From JAFGXT01 sp963677165 (GTDB lineage Bacteria > Verrucomicrobiota > Lentisphaeria > Victivallales > SZUA-371), in the NCBI GenBank assembly GCA_963677165.2, contig CAXXSX010000002.1, positions 1,116,001 through 1,180,000 on the forward strand: a DNA stretch of 64,000 nt, given 5' to 3'. The notes below the pieces were generated by a model, which was not told the origin of the DNA, did no database searches, and saw only the letters and a program-made list of their open reading frames with translations. Made by a program: the position numbers and the translations under genes. Shown piece by piece: positions 8,850 through 17,627 of this stretch. Numbering within the stretch: the first letter of the stretch is position 1; each line of letters starts with the position of its first letter.

Positions 8850-11495
8850 TTATTTATCGAACCAGACCGCTCCGCCCAGGGGCGAAAGCGAGATATCCTG
8901 TCCCGATACTTTTACCTCCGGGATTCCTTTGTATAATTTACCCGGAATCTTGAACGGACATTTTACGGTTACCGGCTTATTGGTAGGATTTACCGCCAGC
9001 AACATGCCCTGGAACTCGGCAAAAACCACCTTGTCCACAATCTTCCGTTCGGGGAAGCCCGCAAGCAGGATCGGTTCCGCCTTGTTGATCATAGCCAGCA
9101 TGTCTTTGTAAACGGGCCAGTTTTCATGCGCAGGACCATCAGCCCACCAGGCTAAACCGTTGATCTTTCCGGCCAGGGCCTGAAGCAGCATGTTCCAGCT
9201 TTCCGTGTCAGTCGGGGCTCGTGGCAGAAAAGGCTTGCCGAATGCCTGGAGTACCGCAATTGCCGAACTGCCCCGGCGACGGCTTTTTACCATGATATCG
9301 ATCCATTTCGTCACCAGATCCAGATCATTATGGGGAATCGGATAAGGATCGACGGAAAATACGTCTACCGCATCAGAGACGGCCTTGAACAGGCCGGGAC
9401 TGTTGTCGCAGCCCATAACCGGATGGTATGGATCTATGTCATGCAGGATTTCCGTTGCCTTTTTCAATACCATTGGCGAAGTCGCGGTGCCAGATGGTTC
9501 ATCGGCCAGATACCATACCGCCAATGCCGGATGATTTTTCAGCCTGGCCGCCAGATACCGGAGATTTTCATAATCCTCTTTGCCGCGGAACAGGTTGCAG
9601 ATATGCAGCGCCACCATGATTCCCGCCTTTTCAGCCCTGTCCAGCAAGTTGATATTATCTGCCGCTATTTTTTCACGGTTTTTGACGGTGATATTATCCG
9701 AGCCGGACACTATTACATTAAATGATTCACGAGCATTGCGATCCAAGTTGGAACTCAAAAACATTATTTTCGGGAACAGCTTTTTCCCGTCTTTCAGCCA
9801 AAAGCCGTTGGGGTCTATCGTTATTTTGTGGGAATGCCAGAGGGGTGCGGCCTTTTCCAGGTGAAACTGCGAAACGTTTTTTCCGGCGGATAGCGTCAAG
9901 GTATACTTACCGGAGGCTTCCGGTACCGGGAATTTAATGCTGCCGGTATTTTTCAGGGCTCCTTTCAACGATGCAACGGTTTTTCCGGAGACATCCTTGA
10001 TTGTAACTTTGGCTCTCGTGCCAACCGGCAGACGGCTTTTATAGATCAGGCTGCTGGTCTTTTCCGTTTCAAAATACGGCTGCATCAATTCGGCCTTCAG
10101 AATGGTACGGTCCTCGGCCTTCATCTTCAGAAACATCAGATTACGATATACGGGAACAGCCTTTTCCAACCAGCAGAATTCAGCCAGATAATTGCCCGGC
10201 GGCAAAGCTTTTTCCGCTGCGTCAAATTCTTTGTCCTTGCGAAATGCCGGAAACACCTTATCCAGAACCAGTTTTCCATCTTCTCCAAACATCCGCATCC
10301 GACAGTATGGATCGGCTGCCGGATCAGCATTTTTCATGAAATACTGGAACATCGGCGGATTTTTATAGATCAACTCGCTGTTGACCCCGTAACTGCCGTA
10401 TTTTGCCGGTTTGGGGCTCAGCATACCGACCGCGAATTTCTTTGGCTGATGAAATGAATTGCGCAGCGGAACCCAGGTTTGCAGTTCGCCGTGAATCACT
10501 GAATTTCTGGTAAAATTCACCCGGAGACTGCTGACCTTTTCTGGATCAATCTGCAGGTCTTTCCACGGAATCGCTATTTCATATTCCCGGCGGTCTCCGT
10601 CCGTCTTGGCAACAGCTGAAACCATGGAACTGTTCCATTTGCGGTCCGCTTTGCCGTCAACGCAATATTCATCGAAAATACTGCCGGATGCTCCAAGCGC
10701 AAAGTGATAATAATCTTTTCTGCCGTCATTTGCGGTAACGAAAAACTCAATGGCTTCCTCGCGGAAAATATCCGAATCCCGACGGCTCTTTTCGCCATCG
10801 ACCTGATCGAGTCGGCTGTCATAAGCCCGGAATCCCAGATAAAGGTTGCTGTCGTCATACAGCAGCGCGGCATAACTTTGCTGCCTTAACGGTGTATTCT
10901 TATGGAAATTGTTGAAATTACCCGCCCACTGCGCGTTATTCCAGGCCGGATCGGTAATATGACCATCGATTTTAATCGGAGCTTCGGCCCGGCTTACATT
11001 GATCAATGCGAGCTCTGCCTGTTTTTTGAGTGGAGTTCCGATCAATTCAATAGAGAACAGACAGCCGCCAAAGGGTTTCGTTGAATCCATGTGCTCGCTT
11101 TTCAGATAAAACTCGGTTGCTCCTTTCAAATAGTCCGCCACATTCAATGATATGGTTTTCATGTTGGACAAGCCGCCATATATCTTGTCGGTTTTGGCAA
11201 AAACGCGATAATTTTTTCCGTTACGGCTCAGGGAAATTTTGTATGAATTGGCCACTTTCAAATTGATTTTCGTCACATTCATTTCCACCAGCGAAAACCG
11301 GTAAATCACAAAACGGTCTCCATCGGTAATCCGGCACTTCAGCCCAACGTCAAAATGACTGTTATGATCCTGAAAAATATGACTGCGTTCCAACGGTGAA
11401 TTATCAATTGTCACCATATATTTTTCTTCAGCCATGCCCACCAGGGAAATCAGCCCAAACAGCGGAATCAGCAATAGTTTTAACATTAACCTCAT
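8850..11495 (-). CDS. Exported glycoside hydrolase-like protein with CBM9-like domain
   Basis: 881 residues with a signal peptide ending near LVGMAEE, so exported. A CBM9-like carbohydrate-binding domain begins around residue 160 (APIKIDGHITDPAWNNA; NLYLGFRAYD). A beta-rich linker follows, then a TIM-barrel-like region over about residues 570-810 (DPNGFWLKDGKKLFPK, AVWYLADEP, DVFSVDPYP, INGLAWWADG) resembling GH2/GH42-type catalytic domains; the DEP motif could hold an acid. The substrate cannot be assigned. It is the third gene of a minus-strand cassette after a pseudopilin and a GntR/LacI hybrid regulator. Pieces related to this gene occur at 14113-14199. Confidence 0.7.
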   Translation of the reverse strand: MRLMLKLLLIPLFGLISLVGMAEEKYMVTIDNSPLERSHIFQDHNSHFDVGLKCRITDGDRFVIYRFSLVEMNVTKINLKVANSYKISLSRNGKNYRVFAKTDKIYGGLSNMKTISLNVADYLKGATEFYLKSEHMDSTKPFGGCLFSIELIGTPLKKQAELALINVSRAEAPIKIDGHITDPAWNNAQWAGNFNNFHKNTPLRQQSYAALLYDDSNLYLGFRAYDSRLDQVDGEKSRRDSDIFREEAIEFFVTANDGRKDYYHFALGASGSIFDEYCVDGKADRKWNSSMVSAVAKTDGDRREYEIAIPWKDLQIDPEKVSSLRVNFTRNSVIHGELQTWVPLRNSFHQPKKFAVGMLSPKPAKYGSYGVNSELIYKNPPMFQYFMKNADPAADPYCRMRMFGEDGKLVLDKVFPAFRKDKEFDAAEKALPPGNYLAEFCWLEKAVPVYRNLMFLKMKAEDRTILKAELMQPYFETEKTSSLIYKSRLPVGTRAKVTIKDVSGKTVASLKGALKNTGSIKFPVPEASGKYTLTLSAGKNVSQFHLEKAAPLWHSHKITIDPNGFWLKDGKKLFPKIMFLSSNLDRNARESFNVIVSGSDNITVKNREKIAADNINLLDRAEKAGIMVALHICNLFRGKEDYENLRYLAARLKNHPALAVWYLADEPSGTATSPMVLKKATEILHDIDPYHPVMGCDNSPGLFKAVSDAVDVFSVDPYPIPHNDLDLVTKWIDIMVKSRRRGSSAIAVLQAFGKPFLPRAPTDTESWNMLLQALAGKINGLAWWADGPAHENWPVYKDMLAMINKAEPILLAGFPERKIVDKVVFAEFQGMLLAVNPTNKPVTVKCPFKIPGKLYKGIPEVKVSGQDISLSPLGGAVWFDK

Positions 11496-11641
11496 TACAA
11501 TATCCTTAAATTACTCTTTAATTTATACAATATAATCCATTTTGCCCGGAAAAATTTTTCATGGCAATTCTTAATGTTTTGGTCAAAATCCAGCTCCATG
11601 ATAGATGCCGGAACAAGCGCTAATACGGAATCGTTACCCTA

Positions 11642-12385
11642 TTAATTCAAAGTATCGAAATATTCGTAGAACACTCTGGCATCCAGCCCCCACCAACGCA
11701 CTAAATCATTGTATACACCGGTTGACATTTTTATGTATTCTGCAGAACCATCAAGAAAAGCCACGTTAAATCCTTTTCCATCATGGTTTCCAACGCGAGT
11801 CACATTGGCGCTGCCGTAGGCATTGCCATAGGCATTGTTCTGTCCGTTGTGTTCTGCCAGAAAAGAGAGCCGGCCGCGCAATTTTTGGCCATCATGCCCG
11901 TCGCCATGGCAACATCCATTCATAGTGCTGATTTGAACCCCACTATCACTGTCAGTGGGCCAGTTTCTGGTAAAGTAAGACGTAAAACTATACACTGTGC
12001 TGCTGTTCGGTTCCCAGGTATTGTCCAGTTTACTGTCAGACGGACATCTTGCCAGCTTACCGGATTGCTTCGGTAGGATTTCTGTCTGATAGAGCAACCC
12101 CCAGTCGGTCCAGCTACCGCCACTGCCACTTGGTCCGTGAACAACATTCCAACTCATAGTTATATTGCTGCCGAACGGAGTATCCGGCAAGAATCCATTG
12201 TAAGAGTCGGCATAGCTAACCACCCCAAGAATAATATCCTTCATATTCGATAAACAACTAATACTTCTGGCTCGGTCCCGTGCCTTTCCCAGTGCGGGAA
12301 GGAGCATTGAAGCCAGGATGGCTATGATTGCTATCACAACAAGCAATTCGATAAGTGTAAAAATACTTTTTCTTTGTGATTTCAT
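11642..12385 (-). CDS. Type II secretion-type pseudopilin, cassette 1
   Basis: 247 residues with a prepilin N-terminus: a short basic leader MKSQRKS, then FTLIELLVVIAIIAIL (Glu at +5 of the mature protein), the processing and methylation signal of type II secretion pseudopilins. After the helix come LLPALGKARDRA and a variable globular domain, with the PVC-type 'DG' motif near the C-terminus (FNVAFLDGSAEYI). A strong AAGGAG site precedes the ATG, a feature shared by all four pseudopilins here. It sits between a regulator and an exported hydrolase and probably assembles into a periplasmic pseudopilus. It could instead be a substrate-specific adaptor; that role is inference. Confidence 0.88.
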   Translation of the reverse strand: MKSQRKSIFTLIELLVVIAIIAILASMLLPALGKARDRARSISCLSNMKDIILGVVSYADSYNGFLPDTPFGSNITMSWNVVHGPSGSGGSWTDWGLLYQTEILPKQSGKLARCPSDSKLDNTWEPNSSTVYSFTSYFTRNWPTDSDSGVQISTMNGCCHGDGHDGQKLRGRLSFLAEHNGQNNAYGNAYGSANVTRVGNHDGKGFNVAFLDGSAEYIKMSTGVYNDLVRWWGLDARVFYEYFDTLN

Positions 12386-12412
12386 TTTTTTCTCCTTAAT
12401 TTATTGCTGTTT

Positions 12413-12553
12413 AAGACTCGTGCGAAATGCATTTTCCCGGGTAGGGACGGTTCTCCGCAACCGTCAGTTATTTTGTGCTTGAGCACAAAATCCCGGGAGA
12501 CGGCGCGCTACGGAGAGCGCGCCCTACCAAAATTCGCTCATTTCGCAAGACTC
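12413..12553. repeat. MITE-like palindromic element
   Basis: About 140 bp of nested inverted repeats between regulator 1 and pseudopilin 1. The outer arms are GACTCGTGCGAAATG and CATTTCGCAAGACTC. Inside lie GTAGGG...CCCTAC ends, a hairpin ACGGTT/AACCGT, a perfect palindrome ATTTTGTGCT-TG-AGCACAAAAT, and GGCGCGCT/AGCGCGCC. No coding frame. The duplicate cassette has only 13 bp at this position, so this looks inserted. It may also attenuate readthrough from regulator to pseudopilin. Confidence 0.65.
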
Positions 12554-12566
12554 TTTATTGCTATTT

Positions 12567-13679
12567 TTATATTTTTCGAGATGAATCCCTGATTATCAAT
12601 TCAACCGGCAGTATTTTACTGCAGTTGGTTGCCTCCATCGCAGACATCAATTTTCCCGCCTCAAATCCCATTTGCCGCCGCGGAACGTCTACGCTGGTCA
12701 GCGACGGAGTAGCCTGCGTACACATTGCCAGGTTGTCGAATCCGGTCAGGAATATGTCCTTGCCTACCTCCATATTAAGACTTTCTGCCGCAATATATAC
12801 AAATTTTGCCTGATGATCATTAACGGCAAAGATTACTGTCTTCATGCCGATTCTCTGACGCAGAAACTTTGCTATCTCTTTGGGTCTACGGTCAAAAGAC
12901 TCTCTCGGATGAGTTTCATTCCATTTTCCGGTTTTAATGCCTGGTATGATATATTTTTCATAATCAAAGAATCCGAAGTTAGTCATCGCAGTACGCCAGC
13001 CGGCAAGACGTTTAGCAACGGAACTAGGGGAATCATAGCCGAGATACCACACCGGCTCGCAATGTTCCTGCAGTAAATGCGTCGTTGCCATGAATCCACC
13101 GGCAAAATTATCGAACTGTACACCCGGAGTTTCAAAACAATCGTACGGCCGATCAAGCTGAACAATTCTTACTCCCCGGTCTATTGCCTTGGAAATAGCC
13201 GTCATGATTTCTTGTGTTTCAAAAGGAATCATGGCAATTGCGCCATTGTCTGGCACATGATTAATGATGTCCGCGTAACGGTCTATATTCAGATTTACAT
13301 CCACAATATTCAGATTTAAATGATTCTGCTGAAAATAATCCAACATTCCCGCGCAAATTTCCTGCTGTAAAGTATCGTCGCAATACCTGATCAGGGTATA
13401 TGACCTGAACAACGCCTCGGAATGAATCACCGGTTTTTCATCGCACAGGAATACCCCACAACGTGGTACCGCACGAACGACATTTTCTTTTTTCAGCAGT
13501 TCTATGGCCGTACGAACCGTGGTACGCGATACGTTATATCGTTTTGCCAAATCGTACTCACAGCCAAGCGAATCACCAGGTTTATATGCGCCGGATCGTA
13601 CATCATGCTGCAGCGCTTCGATAAAAGAACGCGGCGCTTTAGTTATTGAATGTTTTTTTAAACTCACTTCCAGATTCAT
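12567..13679 (-). CDS. GntR-type HTH / LacI-type sensor hybrid transcription regulator, copy 1
   Basis: 370 residues. The N-terminal winged helix is GntR-like (YDLAKRYNVSRTTVRTAIEL, then RAVPRCGVF at the wing), joined to a periplasmic-binding-protein-like sensor of LacI/GalR type (GFMATTHLLQEH, VWYLGYDS, TGFDNLAM, LTSVDVPR). This is the AraR-type architecture, expected to bind a sugar and control the downstream pseudopilin and hydrolase. ATG 13679 is preferred over GTG 13691 because GGGA precedes it. A paralogue about 80-85% identical by eye lies at 17628; the sensor half is better conserved than the linker. Phased T-tracts lie upstream (13711-13770). Confidence 0.88.
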   Translation of the reverse strand: MNLEVSLKKHSITKAPRSFIEALQHDVRSGAYKPGDSLGCEYDLAKRYNVSRTTVRTAIELLKKENVVRAVPRCGVFLCDEKPVIHSEALFRSYTLIRYCDDTLQQEICAGMLDYFQQNHLNLNIVDVNLNIDRYADIINHVPDNGAIAMIPFETQEIMTAISKAIDRGVRIVQLDRPYDCFETPGVQFDNFAGGFMATTHLLQEHCEPVWYLGYDSPSSVAKRLAGWRTAMTNFGFFDYEKYIIPGIKTGKWNETHPRESFDRRPKEIAKFLRQRIGMKTVIFAVNDHQAKFVYIAAESLNMEVGKDIFLTGFDNLAMCTQATPSLTSVDVPRRQMGFEAGKLMSAMEATNCSKILPVELIIRDSSRKI

Positions 13680-13710
13680 CGGTTTTCCCACTGTTTTGAT
13701 TTTATGTTTA

Positions 13711-13770
13711 TATTATATATCAAAAAACTATATAAAACCACATAAAAACAAAAAAAAACAAAAAAAAAAC
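13711..13770 (-). promoter_or_regulatory. Promoter of regulator 1 with phased A/T-tracts
   Basis: On the minus strand a TATAAT-type -10 (within GATATATAATA) is preceded by a series of T-runs at roughly 10-11 bp spacing, the pattern expected of intrinsically curved DNA. The block TAGTTTTTTGATATATAATA is shared with the promoter of the paralogous regulator at 18787-18843. No good -35 is seen. Confidence 0.5.
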
Positions 13771-13993
13771 AAAGGAAACTTCTATTTTAAACACAAAAAA
13801 GGATAATGTACCAATGTGCGGAATGCCGCTTTTATTAAAAAGTCGGTATTCGTTCGGCAAGAGCAAAAGTCATAGCCACGATTTCCGTTATTTCACAACT
13901 TTTGGAACATTAACCAGAATTATTTTCAAATGGACAGAATAATTATATCATGTAAAAGCTGGCACTCAAGCCAATTCCATACATACAAAAATA

Positions 13994-14022
13994 CCCCCAT
14001 TTAAACATGTGTTAAATGGGGG
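13994..14022 (-). terminator. Terminator-like hairpin after a glycosidase tail fragment
   Basis: CCCCCATTTAA pairs perfectly with TTAAATGGGGG across a 7-nt loop. It stands in the same relation to the gene tail at 14113 as the hairpin 8791-8823 does to the gene ending at 8850. Confidence 0.5.
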
Positions 14023-14036
14023 GCCGTATTCCTTTG

Positions 14037-14112
14037 CTGTCCGTTGTACGAACCCGCTTCCGTAAGGAGCGTCAGCGACTGGAGCTTGAAGTGCTATCTC
14101 CGTCGTACGGAC
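14037..14112. repeat. Dispersed element with TCCGTCGTACGGAC end, copy 2
   Basis: Begins GTCCGTTGTACGAACCC and ends TCCGTCGTACGGAC, imperfect inverted ends, with CGCTTCCGTAA and GAAGTGCTAT inside. Its blocks match 6481-6553. It separates the glycosidase tail at 14113 from the hairpin 13994-14022; the equivalent place near 8822-8849 lacks it, which suggests insertion. Confidence 0.5.
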
Positions 14113-14199
14113 TTATTTATCGAACCAAACCGCGCCGCCCAGGGCCGGAAGCGCGATATCCTGTCCCGACAGCAGAATTCAGCCAGATAGTTGCCCGGC
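14113..14199 (-). pseudogene. Fused fragments of an 881-aa-type glycosidase gene
   Basis: 14113-14170 encodes the end of a glycosidase like the one ending at 8850 (LGGAVWFDK then stop, preceded by SGQDI). 14171-14199 instead matches an internal piece of that gene (near 10170-10199). The two parts are out of their natural order and the second runs directly into an rlpA fragment. The tail is diverged from the neighbour, so it may come from a lost paralogue. Confidence 0.65.
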
Positions 14200-14454
14200 T
14201 TATACGGCAAGAAAACTGCCTCCGGCGAGATTTTCCGCCAAGGCAATTATTATACCGCCGCCCATAAATCCCTGCCGTTCGGCACCAAGGTAAAAGTGGT
14301 TAATCACACCAACGGCAAATCCGTCATCGTTATCATTAATGACGGCGGCCCCTTTATAAAGGGGCGAATTATCGACCTCTCAAAAATCGCGGCTCAAAAA
14401 ATAGGCATGATTACCCCCGGGACCGCTCCTGTTACAATCTCCATTGTTCGATAG
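14194..14454 (+). pseudogene. Truncated rlpA copy
   Basis: Nearly identical to the 3' half of rlpA at 8370-8631 (about 90% by eye), encoding YGKKTASGEIF through GTAPVTISIVR and a stop. It lacks the lipoprotein signal and the first part of the barrel, and reads NDGGPFIKGR where the intact copy has NDRGPFIKDR. The join to the glycosidase fragment falls on CCCGGC, a 6-bp sequence present in both parents. Probably not functional. Confidence 0.75.
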
Positions 14455-14462
14455 CTCTACAA

Positions 14463-14575
14463 CCGCTTGCAGTACGCATCGCAAAAAAATAGGGCGGCTT
14501 TTGATGAAAGCGCCTGTCGTATCAGCAACAGTACTATTCCTCAAAACCGCCCAAGGCGACAATGTTCAGATTCCC
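14463..14575. repeat. Structured repeat, copy A
   Basis: About 110 bp shared (roughly 75%) with 19068-19180. Blocks include CTTGCAGTACGCATCGCAAA, then a hairpin GGGCGGCTTTTGATGAAAGCGCC, then GTCGTATCAGCAACAGT. In the other copy the hairpin arms are GCTCTT/AAGAGC instead of GCTTT/AAAGC, which preserves pairing. It may be a structured RNA or a decayed gene piece. Confidence 0.4.
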
Positions 14576-14585
14576 TCTCTCTTAT

Positions 14586-16769
14586 TTATCGGTTAGAACT
14601 CATCCGGGAAAGCAATTTTTGTCGCCAATATTCGATTTGCTGTTCAAGCTTTTCAGGTGAATTCTTAGCTGCCGCCTGCACGGCGACAACGGCTCTATCA
14701 AGCAATTTCTTCAGTTCCGGATTTTCAGTTGCCTGTTGGTCTGCCAGATACAGCAGTAGATAATCTTCCAGGCCGGAGCGCCAGCATTCCATCCGTCGGC
14801 TGGGAATAAACTGTCCTTTATAATCAACGTAGTTCATTCCATAATTGACTTTTTTCTTGGATTTGAAAGCACATGCGATACTGGTCCAGAAAGAGATACC
14901 ATCAAGTTTATTCTTCCAGGCAATCCAGCCCATTTCCCTGTAGCCTTTTACTCCCAGGGTTGGAGTTGAATCGCATCGATAGGCCCAAATCGGATGGCCG
15001 GTCTGACGCATGGTATGAAACCAGTCATTCGATCCTACGTTCCAGCGGGCCTTCGGGCACCACAAATCAACTACTTTTGCAAACTTTTTAATCGTTGCCG
15101 GAGTTCCGGCATGATCGGAAGAAATCTGGACATGCGGATTGACTTGTTTTACCGCTTTGGCGGCCTGGTAAAATTCTTCTTTCAGTGTTTCGTCATATAT
15201 ATGAAGATACCAGTCGGAGTTAGGGATACCATGGTCATTTAAGAACTGACTAAGTGAGTTTAACCATGGCGTGAATTCCGGTTTCCAGCCTTTGGCTGCA
15301 CGGACAAACCAGACTTCGCAAAACAACCGAAACGGGGCATTGCCCATAGTTGTTTTCAGGTTCGAGAGCATCTGTTCCAATATAGAATAGTCAATGGGGT
15401 TTTGATTGAGTTGTCCGAGTTTCGTGAGAAGAAATGTATTTATCCGATACTGTCGAAGAAACTTCAACGTTCTTATATCCCTTGCTGCGTTATAATCGAA
15501 ATTAAAAGTAGCAATCGGCATTTCTGCAGGCAACGTTACCGGATATACATTCAGTTCGAAGGGGATTTCTACTGAGTTGAAATCTCTTTCCAGAGGAATA
15601 ATTTTGACTGTGGTCTGATATTTTCCCGGTTTCATTGTTTCAGTGGGAAATGAAATCCATATTCCAGCCGTTTCTCCGGGAGCAACCTTGAGCAACCTGG
15701 TAGAAGGGAACGCGGGTAAAGAATCAGGTGCGCCTTCAATCGTGATCATTTCCCGCAGTTCAAGTTTATCTGCAATGGCTCCGGTCAGCTCAAACTTGAA
15801 CCAGCGTACGTTATCAAGATTATTTCTTACCAGAACGATCCGATTCTGATGGCTGTTTCCAGCTGAATGGATATTAACAGCGTCGAATTTCTTATTTAAT
15901 GGAAGAACTTTAGAGGAGGAAAATGTTTGCATAGAACCAACAGGCAGACAAGAAAAATTCAGTTGGTCGTTGATTTCATTTATAAACGCATTAAAATCTT
16001 TAATTTTCTTAGAGGAAACCTGTGATGGATTGCCTGTCAGTAATTTTCTATACTTACGCAACTGTCTGAGTTTGGACGCAATAAATTTCCTGTTTTCCTT
16101 CTGGTTTTGACTTTGCAGCAAACGTTTGGCGCTTTTCAGTTTTACGGTCAAATCTTCCGACATGGAAATTAGTCTGGAATCCATACTGTCACTGGGAATT
16201 GGAGCTTCAGGAATTACAGGAGATAAATGATCCCCACATTCAAATTTTACATCATCCACGACCAGCCAGGATTTTTCCGCATGATAATCCAGGCCAAGGG
16301 CGATACTGTAAACTTTATATGCCGGGTTAACATCTAATTCTACCGTGATTTTTTCCCATTGGTAATTTCCTTTCGGATGCAGTCTATTTGCCGTGATGTT
16401 GTCTCCGCCCGCTCCTCCCCAAATGGCTCCACCCATAATAAGAATACTTGCTCTTTTATAGTTATTCGTTTTTATCCAGGCCGTAAGCCGGAGTTTACGT
16501 CCTTTGAATTGGTTGGTTTTGTAAGATTTTACAAGATAGGCCCATGATTTTGACTTTGGGGTACAGAGTAGTGCTGACTTTTTGCTTTTAAGAGCGTCGT
16601 CACTTAGAATTATTTTTCCTGTATTCGCCGGCTCATCGTTGGGAATTGTATGGCAATGCCAATTTTTTAACCCTGAATTGAAGTTATCATTTAATATGAC
16701 CTCTTCCGCCATAGTCCTGAGCGGAATCCCCAGGCAGCTGAACAGAAAAATAAAATATATAATTTTCAT
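14586..16769 (-). CDS. Exported GH123-like (DUF4091) glycosidase
   Basis: 727 residues with a signal peptide (ends near RTMAEE). A CBM4/9-like jelly-roll follows at about residues 25-175 (NDNFNSGLKNWHCH; SWLVVDDVKFE), then a helical linker, then a C-terminal catalytic region matching the DUF4091/GH123 family (SRRMECWRSGLEDYLLLYL; IWAYRCDSTPTLG). The adjacent acidic pair Asp526-Glu527 in IYDET fits the Asp-Glu site of GH123, which uses substrate-assisted catalysis on beta-N-acetylgalactosaminides. Substrate specificity is not proven here. Third gene of cassette 2, 173 bp after its pseudopilin. Confidence 0.75.
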   Translation of the reverse strand: MKIIYFIFLFSCLGIPLRTMAEEVILNDNFNSGLKNWHCHTIPNDEPANTGKIILSDDALKSKKSALLCTPKSKSWAYLVKSYKTNQFKGRKLRLTAWIKTNNYKRASILIMGGAIWGGAGGDNITANRLHPKGNYQWEKITVELDVNPAYKVYSIALGLDYHAEKSWLVVDDVKFECGDHLSPVIPEAPIPSDSMDSRLISMSEDLTVKLKSAKRLLQSQNQKENRKFIASKLRQLRKYRKLLTGNPSQVSSKKIKDFNAFINEINDQLNFSCLPVGSMQTFSSSKVLPLNKKFDAVNIHSAGNSHQNRIVLVRNNLDNVRWFKFELTGAIADKLELREMITIEGAPDSLPAFPSTRLLKVAPGETAGIWISFPTETMKPGKYQTTVKIIPLERDFNSVEIPFELNVYPVTLPAEMPIATFNFDYNAARDIRTLKFLRQYRINTFLLTKLGQLNQNPIDYSILEQMLSNLKTTMGNAPFRLFCEVWFVRAAKGWKPEFTPWLNSLSQFLNDHGIPNSDWYLHIYDETLKEEFYQAAKAVKQVNPHVQISSDHAGTPATIKKFAKVVDLWCPKARWNVGSNDWFHTMRQTGHPIWAYRCDSTPTLGVKGYREMGWIAWKNKLDGISFWTSIACAFKSKKKVNYGMNYVDYKGQFIPSRRMECWRSGLEDYLLLYLADQQATENPELKKLLDRAVVAVQAAAKNSPEKLEQQIEYWRQKLLSRMSSNR

Positions 16770-16942
16770 TTTATAGACCTTTCTTATAGATTACGGTTTT
16801 ATTCGTAGTTTACTGTTACTGCCTGGATTGTCTCAGTTCAGGCCGGCGCAAATCTCCCCATTGCACGCCTTGACGGTGTACATATGAAGATTTACGAGTA
16901 ACTTTATTTTAGATAATAAATTAATATCTGCAAGTATCTTAA

Positions 16943-17614
16943 TCAATATGGCCAAATTGATGCAGAAGTAAGATTGTCCTCATTCAATTCTCCATCTCCA
17001 CAGGCCTCAACATGACCATCGATAAAAAGACAGTTTGCTTTTTTGCTATGGAGCTTGTTAACACGTTTATTATTTGTCTCTTCGGTAGTTTCCTCAAAAT
17101 AGACAAAAGTTGCATTGTCACTAGTTGTTGAAATCGTATCTGCGACAATAATATTCCAGTCCCGTATATCTCCGCTGCCTAATATTTTACTACCGATTTT
17201 AACTCTGGTAGCTTCCCAATCATTTATATTCTTATCAAAGCGCCAACCGTAAGTCTGGTTATTCAGGTTTCTTTTTGAATTATAAACTCCGCCATAAGTC
17301 GGATACATAGGACATATAAAAATACTGTTTTTGCCGGCTTTCACTTCCGGCGCATACTTAAGTTTGTAAAGAGCCTGACACCAGGTGCCCAACCCTAAAT
17401 TATAAGCCGAATTAGGAGTCCAGCCCTGATAGTCGTTAGCATATGAAACTACGCTTAATCCTATCTGTTTCTGTCTGCTTACGCAAGAAATTGCTTTTGC
17501 CTTATCTCTGGCCTTGTTCAATGCCGGTAATAACATGGCAGCCAAGATGGCTATAATTGCTATAACAACCAACAATTCAATGAGTGTAAAAATGCTTTTT
17601 CTTTGTGATTTCAT
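16943..17614 (-). CDS. Type II secretion-type pseudopilin, cassette 2
   Basis: 223 residues. The first ~30 match pseudopilin 1 apart from ILAAML for ILASML (leader MKSQRKS, FTLIELLVV core), but the globular part has diverged widely. The 'DG' motif is NCLFIDGHVEA near residue 205. AAAGGAGAA lies upstream of ATG. It starts 13 bp after the regulator stop, so regulator and pseudopilin are surely co-transcribed. The conserved N-terminus with a free-running C-terminal domain suggests the tip or surface is specialised per cassette. Confidence 0.88.
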   Translation of the reverse strand: MKSQRKSIFTLIELLVVIAIIAILAAMLLPALNKARDKAKAISCVSRQKQIGLSVVSYANDYQGWTPNSAYNLGLGTWCQALYKLKYAPEVKAGKNSIFICPMYPTYGGVYNSKRNLNNQTYGWRFDKNINDWEATRVKIGSKILGSGDIRDWNIIVADTISTTSDNATFVYFEETTEETNNKRVNKLHSKKANCLFIDGHVEACGDGELNEDNLTSASIWPY

Positions 17615-17627
17615 CCTTTTTTCTCCT

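Larger units (their letters stand above)
13680..14112. other. Non-coding stretch between cassettes 1 and 2
   Basis: Holds the regulator 1 promoter (13711-13770), an unremarkable AT-rich stretch, a terminator-like hairpin at 13994-14022 and a dispersed repeat at 14037-14112. No credible gene was seen on either strand. Confidence 0.6.
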
